This document shows positions 16,410-23,813 of a stretch of 64,000 nt of DNA, one piece after another. The stretch is from positions 36,156 through 100,155 of the IMG/VR virus record IMGVR_UViG_3300037475_000071, one strand, 5' to 3'. A program made the translations under genes and the position numbers. Positions within the stretch are counted from its first letter, which is position 1; each line of letters starts with the position of its first letter. Under the pieces are notes generated by a model. It did no database searches, was not told the DNA's origin, and saw only the letters and a list, made by a program, of their open reading frames with translations. This stretch comes from a virus.

Positions 16410-16648
16410 GACTCCGCACAATAGACCCAGAAGCAGAACGCGAACGCCGTCGCCTACTGGCCATCAACAAGGGAGACGAGGTTACCTACGAAGGCGTCAC
16501 CTACATCGTCACCCAGGTCGGCAGCAAGTGGGTGCACATGTACCGCAAGGTTGACCCACAGCGGCGGGACTCGGTGGCCTTCAAGTCAACGTTGAGCAAG
16601 GCCATCCCTATGCCGGTTCAGGAAGCATTGCCGGGACTGCCTAAATAG
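16406..16648 (+). CDS. Small basic hypothetical protein
   Basis: An 80-residue protein from ATG 16406. The N-terminus is a highly charged Glu/Arg helix. The rest looks like a small beta barrel (Gly-Asp-Glu-Val-Thr-Tyr-Glu-Gly-Val-Thr-Tyr-Ile-Val), as in KOW- or SH3-like domains. Function is unknown. Confidence 0.65.
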   Translation: MRLRTIDPEAERERRRLLAINKGDEVTYEGVTYIVTQVGSKWVHMYRKVDPQRRDSVAFKSTLSKAIPMPVQEALPGLPK

Positions 16649-16650
16649 CT

Positions 16651-17007
16651 ATGGAATACGAAGATTTTCCTAGGAGTAACAAAGCACTTCTTTCAGAAAC
16701 ATCCACGCGAGAGCAGTTTCTAATTGAGTTGCTAGACCTACTGAAAGAGCACCACCAAGTCGCGCTAGCTTCTCTGAAGTACAAAGAGGGACTAGCAATG
16801 ACTGAAGTGGAGATCAAATTGAGGCACGCCATTGACATTCTCAATAACGTTTATGACAAGTATGGCGTTGAGGCTTCTGGATCGTTTGGATTTTATCGTG
16901 ATGAGGTGGATGCCTCACACAGGTACCGTACTAGCGATATGGATAGGGAGCGTATTGCTGGGGATACTGACAAGCCATCTGTGGACGATGCTACGGGGCA
17001 ATCGTGA
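16651..17007 (+). CDS. Hypothetical helical protein
   Basis: A 118-residue protein. The first 80 residues are helical and rich in Leu, Glu and Lys (Glu-Gln-Phe-Leu-Ile-Glu-Leu-Leu-Asp-Leu-Leu). The C-terminal third is polar and acidic. Its stop overlaps the GTG of the dCMP deaminase gene. No family is recognised. Confidence 0.65.
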   Translation: MEYEDFPRSNKALLSETSTREQFLIELLDLLKEHHQVALASLKYKEGLAMTEVEIKLRHAIDILNNVYDKYGVEASGSFGFYRDEVDASHRYRTSDMDRERIAGDTDKPSVDDATGQS

Positions 17008-17450
17008 GTGAACTGTGGGATAGGCGGTTTTTAGCTATGGCCAAGCTTGTGTCCACGTTCAGCAAAGACCCCTCGACGCAAACAGGGGCAGTCATTGTTC
17101 GCCCCGACAAATCCGTGGCGTCTGTTGGGTACAACGGGTTCCCTCGTGGTATGTCTGATTATCCAGAGTTGCTAGAAAACCGTGAGGAAAAGTATTCACG
17201 CATCGTGCACTGCGAAATCAACGCATTGATACACGCGAACGAACGTGTCGTAGGACACACCCTATATACGGTTCCTTTTCTCTCATGCGAGCGGTGCTGT
17301 GTTCAGATGCTTCAAGCTGGTATTGCCAGATTCGTAGCTCCCAAGGCAACACCAGAGCAGTTAACTAGGTGGGGAGCTGCCTTCGATAGGACAAAACGCT
17401 ACTGCCAAGAAGTCGGCGTACCCGTAGAGGAGATTGATGCAAACCTATAA
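17004..17450 (+). CDS. dCMP deaminase-like zinc enzyme
   Basis: A 148-residue cytidine deaminase superfamily protein with a GTG start in a GTGA overlap. The catalytic His-Cys-Glu (69-71) and the zinc pair Pro-Phe-Leu-Ser-Cys-Glu-Arg-Cys (91-98) match deoxycytidylate deaminases, as does the early Ser-Lys-Asp-Pro-Ser-Thr-Gln-Thr-Gly segment. It should convert dCMP to dUMP for dTTP synthesis. It belongs with dUTPase, the reductase and the dNMP kinase on the other arm. A thymidylate synthase is not seen here. Confidence 0.9.
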   Translation: MSELWDRRFLAMAKLVSTFSKDPSTQTGAVIVRPDKSVASVGYNGFPRGMSDYPELLENREEKYSRIVHCEINALIHANERVVGHTLYTVPFLSCERCCVQMLQAGIARFVAPKATPEQLTRWGAAFDRTKRYCQEVGVPVEEIDANL

Positions 17451-17664
17451 CCCCGCAACAAAGTGCCCCAAGTGCGGCCACGACAAAGTTGAAACGTCAT
17501 ACCGCGACACACTTGACCTCTTACGGCGTACTTGTGAGAGGTGCAGCTACAACTGGCAGGAGTTGCCGCTGGACAGCGTAGGGCAGGTACTGCCTATCAG
17601 TCCGGTGCCGGTAATTGCCCTGAACGACCCTGTTACGGACAAAAATAATGACCTGCCGTTCTAA
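17437..17664 (+). CDS. Zinc ribbon protein
   Basis: A 75-residue protein from ATG 17437 (an adjacent TTG at 17434 is possible), overlapping the deaminase end by 14 bases. Cys-Pro-Lys-Cys-Gly and Cys-Glu-Arg-Cys-Ser pairs form a classical zinc ribbon, followed by a Pro/Val-rich tail. A nucleic-acid-binding or transcription-related role is plausible. Confidence 0.7.
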   Translation: MQTYNPATKCPKCGHDKVETSYRDTLDLLRRTCERCSYNWQELPLDSVGQVLPISPVPVIALNDPVTDKNNDLPF

Positions 17665-18049
17665 AAACAAATGGTTCATTCAGGAATGGGGAACGCTTCC
17701 CAACGAGACCTTGGTTATCGTCGGCATGACGCAGAAGCAAATCGTTGCGCGGATGAAGCGCAGCAAGTTCCACAAGGATGTAGTAGATGCGTTCAAGCGT
17801 AGTGAACCACTGGAAGACGCCAGCGCATGGGTGTGGTTGAGGCAGGGCAGAACTGTGTTGTGGTTTCCAGACTGGAAGGACGATTGGAGTCACTACAACA
17901 CCCTGCTCCACGAGACCAACCATCTGGTCTACCACATCATCCGCGACAAGGGCATGACGGACGAGATAGAAGCGCAGGCATACCAGCACGAGTACCTGTT
18001 CGACAACATCCGGCGCAGACTGTGCGCCAAACCAAAGAGGAAAAAGTAA
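17648..18049 (+). CDS. HExxH putative metallopeptidase
   Basis: A 133-residue protein with Leu-Leu-His-Glu-Thr-Asn-His (86-92), an HExxH zinc-protease motif, inside a helix, and a Glu-rich helix about 15 residues later that may give the third ligand. It has no signal peptide. The start overlaps the zinc-ribbon gene by 17 bases, and its stop forms TAATG with the papain-fold gene. Both may act on cell-wall peptides or host proteins, but neither substrate is visible. Confidence 0.7.
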   Translation: MTCRSKNKWFIQEWGTLPNETLVIVGMTQKQIVARMKRSKFHKDVVDAFKRSEPLEDASAWVWLRQGRTVLWFPDWKDDWSHYNTLLHETNHLVYHIIRDKGMTDEIEAQAYQHEYLFDNIRRRLCAKPKRKK

Positions 18050-18552
18050 TGGTCACAGTAATCTTCAGCACTGAGAAAGATTTAGTCAGCGGCACCATCC
18101 GCGCTTTTACTTGGTCGTCAGTGTCGCACGTCGATATTCGCCTTCCGGCCGGATTGAAGTACGGCAATGGCCGCGTCACCGAGAATGGAGACCTCGTTGG
18201 AGCGCGGTTCGCCCAAGACAAAGGGCTCAACAAGGGCGTCAGCGTCCGGCCTTGGAACTACCACAAGACCTCGAAGGAAATCTGGACGGTTAGCGACACC
18301 ACGCCAGAGACCGACGCCAAGATTTACGAAGCGGCTCTGTCGCAGGTGGGGAAGCCATACGACTTGAGCGGCATTGCAAACTTCGCTTTACACCGCGATT
18401 GGCGCGAGGAAGATAGCTTTTTTTGCAGCGAGCTGGTTGCGTGGGCGTTTGAACAGGCTGGAGCACCTCTGCTTAACGGCAACTGCAATCGCATTACACC
18501 GGGAATGCTGCTGATGTCTCCCCTCTTAAAGGTAGTCGCAGAAAAGCGGTAG
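18049..18552 (+). CDS. NlpC/P60-like papain-fold hydrolase
   Basis: A 167-residue protein from ATG 18049. Ser-His-Val-Asp (His27) early and Phe-Phe-Cys-Ser-Glu-Leu-Val-Ala-Trp-Ala-Phe (Cys126) late give the circularly permuted order of YiiX/YebB-type papain-like enzymes, with a Val-Gly-Lys-Pro-Tyr-Asp turn before the Cys. These cut peptidoglycan stem peptides or amide bonds. It is the best endolysin-type candidate in this arm, but it lacks a signal peptide and a wall-binding domain. Confidence 0.75.
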   Translation: MVTVIFSTEKDLVSGTIRAFTWSSVSHVDIRLPAGLKYGNGRVTENGDLVGARFAQDKGLNKGVSVRPWNYHKTSKEIWTVSDTTPETDAKIYEAALSQVGKPYDLSGIANFALHRDWREEDSFFCSELVAWAFEQAGAPLLNGNCNRITPGMLLMSPLLKVVAEKR

Positions 18553-18558
18553 AACTCA

Positions 18559-19146
18559 ATGACAAAACAGTGCTCCATGTGCAGAGAGGTGAAACCTGTC
18601 TCTGAGTTTAATAAAACCAATTCCAAGCACCCTAGCCATAGGTATTGTCGTTACTGTAGAGAATGTCAGAAATTCGCCTACTCTGAATGGGTAGCCAAGA
18701 ACAAAGAAAGAAAACTCAAAGCCGTTAAAGAGTATCAAAGAGCCAATGTATCTTGGATAGCCATCCAGGACAAACGCCGATACGACAACGGGGGAAAGGA
18801 AAGACAACAAGCACATATCAGTGCAAACAGAGACCAATACAACAGTTACAACAACGCGGCCAGAGCACGCAAGAAAAATGCTGAAGGAGCCTATACCGCC
18901 GAAGATGTTCAACGTATGCTGCTCGCCCAATCAGGTCTCTGTAACGGCTGCGGAAAACCCATGATGCCCTACTGCGTAGACCACATAATCCCTCTCAACG
19001 ACCACGGCACCAACTGGCCGGACAATCTCCAGTTGCTGTGCCGGAGTTGCAACTGCAAGAAGAGCGACTTGGACTGGGAAGAATTCCTCTCACGATTGTC
19101 AGCGGAAAAAATTTTGCTTGACGCTACACATGAGTTGTGTGTATAG
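18559..19146 (+). CDS. HNH homing endonuclease
   Basis: A 195-residue protein. An N-terminal Cys-Ser-Met-Cys, Cys-Arg-Tyr-Cys-Arg-Glu-Cys zinc cluster is followed by a long basic helix. The C-terminal HNH domain reads Cys-Asn-Gly-Cys, Cys-Val-Asp-His-Ile-Ile-Pro-Leu, Asn-Leu-Gln-Leu-Leu-Cys-Arg-Ser-Cys-Asn. It looks intact. Its 3' end contains the -35 box of promoter P3, and its stop falls in the -10 box, so it may have inserted at a promoter-gene junction. Confidence 0.88.
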   Translation: MTKQCSMCREVKPVSEFNKTNSKHPSHRYCRYCRECQKFAYSEWVAKNKERKLKAVKEYQRANVSWIAIQDKRRYDNGGKERQQAHISANRDQYNSYNNAARARKKNAEGAYTAEDVQRMLLAQSGLCNGCGKPMMPYCVDHIIPLNDHGTNWPDNLQLLCRSCNCKKSDLDWEEFLSRLSAEKILLDATHELCV

Positions 19147-19147
19147 T
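19118..19147 (+). promoter_or_regulatory. Sigma70-like promoter P3
   Basis: TTGACG (19118-19123), an 18-base spacer beginning CTACACATG, then TATAGT (19142-19147), a near-consensus -10. It lies in the end of the HNH gene and would drive the zinc-ribbon gene and the genes beyond it. Confidence 0.65.
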
Positions 19148-19172
19148 CACATCATCAGGTCAGGAGGTTTGT

Positions 19173-19418
19173 ACGCCAATAATACAGTTCACTTGCTCAT
19201 GCGGAAACGAGTTTGAAAAGATACTGCCCTTCCGCAAAGTCCACGACAAAATGAAACACGCTTGCCCTTCCTGTGGCAAGAGCGCACCCAGAATCTTATT
19301 CTCCCGTGTGCTAGAGCCCCATTTTTATGGGAGTCCAGAAGGCTATCACAAGCCAAGCGCAGCGCGTAGATACAGCTACAAACTTGCAGCGGCCAACGGA
19401 AATGGAAACGCTATATGA
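19173..19418 (+). CDS. FmdB-like zinc ribbon protein, probable ACG start
   Basis: An 81-residue protein. Pro-Ile-Ile-Gln-Phe-Thr-Cys-Ser-Cys-Gly-Asn-Glu-Phe-Glu, then Cys-Pro-Ser-Cys-Gly, matches FmdB-type putative regulatory zinc ribbons, whose N-termini normally read Met-Pro-x-Tyr-x-Phe-x-Cys. At the expected Met the codon is ACG (19173), five bases behind a CAGGAGG site. No ATG, GTG or TTG lies at a usable place in frame. The only in-frame GTG (19137) is inside promoter P3. The ORF stays open and the family match is good. Confidence 0.7.
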   Translation, partial: TPIIQFTCSCGNEFEKILPFRKVHDKMKHACPSCGKSAPRILFSRVLEPHFYGSPEGYHKPSAARRYSYKLAAANGNGNAI

Positions 19419-19600
19419 GACTACTAAGAATTTGGTTATGGACGTTAGGACTTGCCGGCATTCTGTCATTCCTATTCTCGGTGTGCATGGTAATCGGCAA
19501 CATCATCTACGACGCGGCCCCGTTTACCTCGGTGGCCGTTGCTTTCGTCAGCTTCACGCTGTTAATAGCCTACCTCATCAAGGAAGCTACAACACTGTAA
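19415..19600 (+). CDS. Small two-helix membrane protein
   Basis: A 61-residue hydrophobic protein with two predicted membrane helices (about residues 5-27 and 37-57), coupled by ATGA upstream and TAATG downstream. It could be a holin-like or inner-membrane accessory protein. Nothing in the sequence settles the role. Confidence 0.7.
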   Translation: MRLLRIWLWTLGLAGILSFLFSVCMVIGNIIYDAAPFTSVAVAFVSFTLLIAYLIKEATTL

Positions 19601-20199
19601 TGACTATACACGCTCCTAAGATCGTACCTGAAATCTCAGTACCAAATGCTGAGTGCCCCTTCCCCCAGCGTTACAGCATGTATGAGGGCATGAGCAGTGA
19701 ACTGGAAGTTTTGGAATTCCTCCATTCGTTGGTGCGCCTACTCAAACCTGAAGTAGCTATAGAGACGGGTACCTACGTCGGCTGGTCGGCGTTGAACATG
19801 GTTCAGGCCATGCACAAGAACGGCTTCGGCGTTCTCCACACAGCAGAACCCTGCCGGGAACTATGGGAGGCCGCCGCCCAGCGCCTAGTAGGATACGAAG
19901 ACCACGTACAGTTTCACCATTGCACGGGAGAAGAAATGATTGACCGCATTCCCGACATCATTGACTTCGCGTTCTTGGATTCCAACATCGACACACGCAT
20001 TAGAGAGATGCGAGCTCTGATGCCGCGGCTAAAGGAGAACGGCGTCGTTGCGGTGCACGATTGTAGTAGTTTCCACCAGCAGAATAGCAATGGGCCGAGA
20101 AAAACCTTCATGGCCTTTGCCGCCACCCACAGAATGCAGATCATAAATCTAGATTCACCAAGAGGCGTTGCAGTTCTAAGGAGATGGCCTACCGTATGA
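19600..20199 (+). CDS. Class I SAM-dependent methyltransferase
   Basis: A 199-residue protein from ATG 19600. Ala-Ile-Glu-Thr-Gly-Thr-Tyr-Val-Gly-Trp-Ser (motif I SAM loop), a His-Thr-Ala-Glu-Pro strand end (motif II), Phe-Ala-Phe-Leu-Asp-Ser (motif IV) and Gly-Val-Val-Ala-Val-His-Asp place it with small O-methyltransferases (Methyltransf_24 type). The substrate is unknown. With the methyltransferase-glycosyltransferase fusion at 4786 it gives a second possible glycan- or metabolite-methylating enzyme. Confidence 0.82.
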   Translation: MTIHAPKIVPEISVPNAECPFPQRYSMYEGMSSELEVLEFLHSLVRLLKPEVAIETGTYVGWSALNMVQAMHKNGFGVLHTAEPCRELWEAAAQRLVGYEDHVQFHHCTGEEMIDRIPDIIDFAFLDSNIDTRIREMRALMPRLKENGVVAVHDCSSFHQQNSNGPRKTFMAFAATHRMQIINLDSPRGVAVLRRWPTV

Positions 20200-20321
20200 C
20201 CGCAGCAATGCTTTACGAGGACTGGGAGAGCACTGGCCCTGGTCAGGAAGGCCCAGACGTAATTCTAATTCTACTTGTCTTGCTGCTGGTGGGACTTCTG
20301 GCAAAGGCGGTGTTCGGATGA
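20196..20321 (+). CDS. Small single-pass membrane protein
   Basis: A 41-residue protein bounded by ATGA overlaps on both sides. After a 20-residue acidic N-terminus there is one membrane helix of Ile, Leu and Val (residues 22-38). Too small for family assignment. Its position between two coupled genes supports it. Confidence 0.6.
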   Translation: MTAAMLYEDWESTGPGQEGPDVILILLVLLLVGLLAKAVFG

Positions 20322-20668
20322 AGGGTAAACGCGGCAGTCCAACCCAGTTAGAACTCAATCAAAAGCTGAAGGACAAGGTTGCAAAGCTGGAAGAGGAAGT
20401 CAAGACACTCCGGCGCAAGCTGAAGTCAAGCGAGTTCTGGTCGAAGTTCGTTTACCCAGAAGGGGCCAAGGCTACCGACATCCAGAACGAATTGATGGAT
20501 TACCACGAGATGTTGGGCGAGGTGGACAAGGTTTACGACCACATTACGTGCGGCCGGATTTCAAAGCCCAACACCAAAGCATCGTCGGTAATAGCTGTAG
20601 CCAATGAAGTGGCGCAACGGGACATACAGAACGCTATAGAAGATCACCACGAGGTCTATTCAGAGTAA
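20318..20668 (+). CDS. Coiled-coil hypothetical protein
   Basis: A 116-residue protein. Residues 10-40 form a Lys/Glu/Leu heptad coiled coil, and the rest is an acidic helical domain containing Tyr-His-Glu-Met and His-His-Glu. The MazG-like composition is tempting, but the ExxE plus ExxD metal pattern is not clear. I leave it unassigned. The next gene begins directly after its stop. Confidence 0.65.
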   Translation: MKGKRGSPTQLELNQKLKDKVAKLEEEVKTLRRKLKSSEFWSKFVYPEGAKATDIQNELMDYHEMLGEVDKVYDHITCGRISKPNTKASSVIAVANEVAQRDIQNAIEDHHEVYSE

Positions 20669-21103
20669 ATGCCAACCAAATACTCATTGGGTCTATCGTT
20701 CAACAAGACTGGCAGCCGAGTGGTGCTCATTCGTAAAAAGCGTCCCAAGTGGCAGCTAGGCAGGTTGAACGGCGTCGGAGGCCATGTGGAACCCAGCGAG
20801 AGCTTCCGTCAGTGCATGGTGAGGGAGTTCAAGGAAGAGACTGGGGTAGCGACTGACCCTTATTCGTGGCAGGACTTTGGTCACTTGAAGAACCCCGCCG
20901 CGACCGTAGCCATGTTCATGCGCTTTGACGACGACGTGTACGACGTTCAAACCATGACCGACGAAGCTGTGGAGTTATGGGAGGTGAGTGATCTGCATAA
21001 AGAGCCGGACTCTGGACTCATGACAAACCTGCGATGGATTATTCCGTCAGCCGTGGACAAGTGGGAGCACAACAGTGGGTTGTACATTGAGGCTACGCTG
21101 TGA
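20669..21103 (+). CDS. Nudix hydrolase
   Basis: A 144-residue protein with a perfect Nudix box at residues 38-60: Gly, five residues, Glu44, seven residues, Arg-Glu-Phe-Lys-Glu-Glu-Thr-Gly-Val. It hydrolyses a nucleoside diphosphate linked to another moiety. The resemblance to MutT-like sanitising enzymes (Lys-Trp-Gln-Leu-Gly-Arg-Leu-Asn-Gly-Val-Gly-Gly) suggests an 8-oxo-dGTP or related dNTP substrate, which would fit the nucleotide-pool genes nearby. Confidence 0.9.
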   Translation: MPTKYSLGLSFNKTGSRVVLIRKKRPKWQLGRLNGVGGHVEPSESFRQCMVREFKEETGVATDPYSWQDFGHLKNPAATVAMFMRFDDDVYDVQTMTDEAVELWEVSDLHKEPDSGLMTNLRWIIPSAVDKWEHNSGLYIEATL

Positions 21104-21121
21104 GCGACATGGAGAGAACTG

Positions 21122-21496
21122 GTGACAATCGAAGAACTGGCTAAGACCTACAAGCTCAAAACCAAGAAGGTCTGCGAGGGTGAGTACGTCATTCCCGGCA
21201 AGCTGGGGGAAATCTACATGTACGACGAGGACGAAGGTCTGGTCGGGGCGATGTTCCTGTCAGAGACTCCGACTAAAGGATGGGCGTTCCGCAAGAAAGA
21301 GTTCACTAAGGCGGGGGCCAGCATCGTTCAAAACGGTGAATACGAAGGAGCGGTATCATTCCCCGCCACCGACAAGGCACTAATGAAGCTAGCCATCAAG
21401 CTACTCGGCGTTAGAACCAAGAGAACGGTGTCGGAAACAGAGCGCAAGAAGCTGACAGACAGGCTTACTAAGGCGCGGCAGGCTAAAGGACGATAG
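21122..21496 (+). CDS. Hypothetical basic protein
   Basis: A 124-residue protein from GTG 21122 behind a GAGAGA sequence. The first two thirds are beta-rich with Tyr-Val-Ile-Pro-Gly-Lys and Gly-Glu-Ile-Tyr-Met-Tyr. The C-terminus is Lys/Arg-rich helix and may bind nucleic acid. No family is recognised. Confidence 0.65.
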   Translation: MTIEELAKTYKLKTKKVCEGEYVIPGKLGEIYMYDEDEGLVGAMFLSETPTKGWAFRKKEFTKAGASIVQNGEYEGAVSFPATDKALMKLAIKLLGVRTKRTVSETERKKLTDRLTKARQAKGR

Positions 21497-21556
21497 CAAC
21501 CTCTGCGACGTTTTTAAAAGGGTACAGAAAACAGGGGGAATTCGTCCTAGAAACGA

Positions 21557-21585
21557 TTGATACTGTACTGCCCACGTCGTACTGT
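21557..21585 (+). promoter_or_regulatory. Candidate promoter P4
   Basis: TTGATA (21557-21562), exactly 17 bases, TACTGT (21580-21585), in a 150-base gap with no gene. It would drive the short genes from 21648. It lacks the YACACATG spacer block of P1-P3. Confidence 0.45.
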
Positions 21586-21647
21586 CTAGCGATAAATTGT
21601 CATTACGGTTCATTAACCACGTAACCTATTAAGACACAAGGAGATAC

Positions 21648-21740
21648 ATGGCAAACGCAAAGATACTTAACAAAACTAACCTTAAACTTAGCACCAAAGA
21701 ACTAAAACTCCTTGTGGCTTTGCTTTGGAAAGGAATATAA
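21648..21740 (+). CDS. Very short hypothetical protein
   Basis: A 30-residue Lys/Leu-rich peptide from ATG 21648 with a good AAGGAG site. Its stop abuts the GTG of the next gene. It could be a real micro-protein or a leader peptide coupling translation to the next gene. Confidence 0.45.
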   Translation: MANAKILNKTNLKLSTKELKLLVALLWKGI

Positions 21741-22106
21741 GTGAGCACAGCAGCCATCGCAGTTACCAACGCCAGCATCCAGCAATCCGGCGACAACGCA
21801 TCCGATGAACTCAAACGTCAACTGGCGGGTGCCATACTGGGCGTTGCCAAAACCAAGAGCGAGTTCACGACCGACGATGTTTGGACGGAGTTTGAACGTC
21901 GTGGAGGTACGTCCTACCTGTCCGCGGCTGAGCGATCAGTGCTTGGTTACGTCGTTAGGCAGGGTGTGCGGCTGGGCTATATCAATGCCAGCCAGAAGTC
22001 GCGGCGGTCAAAGCGGCCCTCATCACACAGTCGGCTTCTAACCGTGTTCGTATCCAACCAGAACAAGCTGAGTGACATTCAGGAAGGGCGGAACTATGTC
22101 TCCTAA
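21741..22106 (+). CDS. Hypothetical protein, possible winged-helix
   Basis: A 121-residue protein with GTG start. The middle (residues 40-85) alternates helix-helix-strand with Thr-Thr-Asp-Asp-Val-Trp and Ser-Val-Leu-Gly-Tyr-Val-Val-Arg-Gln-Gly, as in small winged-helix domains. The C-terminus is basic and Ser-rich. DNA binding is a guess from this pattern. Confidence 0.65.
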   Translation: MSTAAIAVTNASIQQSGDNASDELKRQLAGAILGVAKTKSEFTTDDVWTEFERRGGTSYLSAAERSVLGYVVRQGVRLGYINASQKSRRSKRPSSHSRLLTVFVSNQNKLSDIQEGRNYVS

Positions 22107-22335
22107 GAAGAGAGCAAAGCGCAAGGCGGCCGCAGCAAAGCCAATGAGGTTTAGATTTGTGAAAGATAATGATGGGCATACCTATCTTATAGAAGCAGAC
22201 CAGATAGGGCAGTTCGAAACATGGTTGGAAGCTGGGCCATACTGGGACTGGAATGGATACGAGGGAGAAGACTTCAACATCTACCGAGTAGACGGCACAG
22301 GGCAATACACCTTCACCGACCCACAGCAAGACTAG
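22096..22335 (+). CDS. Small hypothetical protein
   Basis: A 79-residue protein from ATG 22096, where an AGGAAGGGCGG sequence gives a binding site. A Lys/Arg/Ala N-terminal tail precedes an acidic, aromatic domain (Trp, Tyr, Asp). It is the last gene before a strong intrinsic terminator. Confidence 0.65.
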   Translation: MSPKKRAKRKAAAAKPMRFRFVKDNDGHTYLIEADQIGQFETWLEAGPYWDWNGYEGEDFNIYRVDGTGQYTFTDPQQD

Positions 22336-22355
22336 CTCCTTTACAAACACAAATA

Positions 22356-22406
22356 GACCCAAAGCCGCCTACCTGTACCTTGGTAGATGACTTTGGGTCT
22401 TTTTTA
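22356..22406 (+). terminator. Rho-independent terminator
   Basis: GACCCAAAG (22356-22364) pairs with CTTTGGGTC (22391-22399) and is followed by a run of six T (22400-22405). It ends the early + strand transcript. Confidence 0.9.
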
Positions 22407-22435
22407 TTGTATGCTATAAAGCCTTGGAGGTAGCA

Positions 22436-22648
22436 ATGAACCTTGAACCAATCAAGCAACAACTGAAGGCGGAATTAGAGCGGATACAAACTGCACTGAC
22501 TGCGCTCGATGAACTAGACGGCGCAAAGCCAGCACAAGAGTACCGTTCAGTCAAAACAAACAAACGCCACATGAGCGAAGCAGCGCGTAAGCGCATTTCT
22601 ATGGCACAGAAAGCACGCTGGGCCAAACAACGTAAGGAAGCCGCATAA
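22436..22648 (+). CDS. Small basic DNA-binding-like protein
   Basis: A 70-residue protein from ATG 22436 with a TTGGAGG site, lying alone between a terminator and the convergent hairpin. A TATGCTATAAA box just upstream may be its own -10. A Glu/Leu helix is followed by Met-Ser-Glu-Ala-Ala-Arg-Lys-Arg-Ile-Ser-Met-Ala-Gln-Lys-Ala-Arg-Trp, a basic repeat also seen in AT-hook-like or NUMOD-type DNA-binding segments. A small regulator is plausible. Confidence 0.65.
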   Translation: MNLEPIKQQLKAELERIQTALTALDELDGAKPAQEYRSVKTNKRHMSEAARKRISMAQKARWAKQRKEAA

Positions 22649-22654
22649 CGAATC

Positions 22655-22685
22655 GGGCCGCGGAAGGAGACAGCAACCGCGGCCC
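22655..22685. terminator. Hairpin between convergent arms
   Basis: GGGCCGCGG (22655-22663) pairs perfectly with CCGCGGCCC (22677-22685) across a 13-base loop, exactly where + and - transcripts meet. It lacks a strong T run on either side, so it may act bidirectionally with help or block read-through. Confidence 0.65.
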
Positions 22686-22703
22686 AACCTCGTTCCCTCA
22701 ACT

Positions 22704-23528
22704 CTAAAAAATCTTCTGCACCGGAATCGGATACGGCCCTGTCAGCGTGTTTATCTTGTTGGTAGCACTCTGGCTTGTAGGGGTCGCGGGGTACACGCCG
22801 TTCACCGCATCGTATTCAAACCAAGCAATCGGCCCATAGCCACGCCGGAACTGCTTGGTCTCTTTGGCTGTGTATTGAACCACACCATTAACCAGCGCCC
22901 CACCGCGCTCGTAATCCGCAAACCAGTCCTCACCTGCCGGAAGGTCGCCAATCGCAGCCGAGTTCAGGTACGGCCCACGAACCGTGCAACGGCACAGCTT
23001 ATTGGAGTATCTAACCGCGTCTGGAACCCCACCCGTTTCGTAGGTAAGGTAGTCGGTTTCTGGAGGGGCTAAAGTAAACGACCACGAACCAGGTTCTGGC
23101 AATAATGTCACTGTCGGCATCACTGGATCAGGGGCGGCCATATACGCCACAGCCACGCCGGGGATGTCCGACGACGCACTGCCGGCCGTGTAGACCGGAG
23201 GTGGAACTACCAACGTTGAAGGAGTGTAGTCTAAATAACGTGGGAAACGACGTGCGCCGTTTTGGAAGAACATCTTCCCTGTTGACGGGTCTGTCCATAC
23301 CTTTTCCGTCAGGAGCTGGCGAATCCACGGGCCAGAGGCTCTGCACCAGTCCCACGGATACGTAGTGTTGTTCGTGGTGTTTATCCCTTTGGAGAACACA
23401 ACATCAATCGAACCATCTGCTGCGGCTGGGAAAGCGTAGACGTAGCTGGGCGTGCTGCCTGACAAGTATTTACCAGCCATCAGCGTCGGCGACGGCATCA
23501 TAATGTCGTTCAAAAAATCTATCCGCAT
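22704..23528 (-). CDS. Hypothetical phage protein
   Basis: A 274-residue protein, last of the - strand transcript, with a GGAGT site before its ATG. It is Pro, Tyr, Trp and Thr-rich and mostly beta, with a Cys-Arg-Cys near residue 180 and no membrane or signal segment. Composition resembles virion or tail-associated proteins, but no domain is recognised. Confidence 0.7.
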   Translation of the reverse strand: MRIDFLNDIMMPSPTLMAGKYLSGSTPSYVYAFPAAADGSIDVVFSKGINTTNNTTYPWDWCRASGPWIRQLLTEKVWTDPSTGKMFFQNGARRFPRYLDYTPSTLVVPPPVYTAGSASSDIPGVAVAYMAAPDPVMPTVTLLPEPGSWSFTLAPPETDYLTYETGGVPDAVRYSNKLCRCTVRGPYLNSAAIGDLPAGEDWFADYERGGALVNGVVQYTAKETKQFRRGYGPIAWFEYDAVNGVYPATPTSQSATNKINTLTGPYPIPVQKIF

Positions 23529-23552
23529 TGGTACTCCATACTTAAAATTTGA

Positions 23553-23813
23553 CTAGCAGGGGCGCATGTTGGAATCGAAGTGGCTGCCGCCCCACGCGGC
23601 TATATAACGATAGTCGGCGTACAGGCATGAAGCGCAGAGGAGCACCTCGCCGGGATTAGCGAACTGCCCCCAGTAAATAGAAGACATCTCGAACGTCGCT
23701 GGCGCAGGCGGTAAGAACACGAATTTATCACACCGACTACACGCAGAGACAATCTCATCCGTGGCCATGCTACTGGTAACGTTTAGGCCAATTGAGGCAT
23801 CGTAGTCAGCCAT
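23553..23813 (-). CDS. Small Cys-rich protein
   Basis: An 86-residue protein whose ATG overlaps the preceding TAA. Cys-Ser-Arg-Cys-Asp and Cys-Ala-Ser-Cys form a probable zinc site about 35 residues apart. The rest is hydrophobic/aromatic. No known family. Confidence 0.65.
   Translation of the reverse strand: MADYDASIGLNVTSSMATDEIVSACSRCDKFVFLPPAPATFEMSSIYWGQFANPGEVLLCASCLYADYRYIAAWGGSHFDSNMRPC

Noticed and set aside
20318-20668. MazG-like pyrophosphohydrolase
   Set aside because: Some acidic residues are in place but the ExxE and ExxD metal motifs are not convincing.
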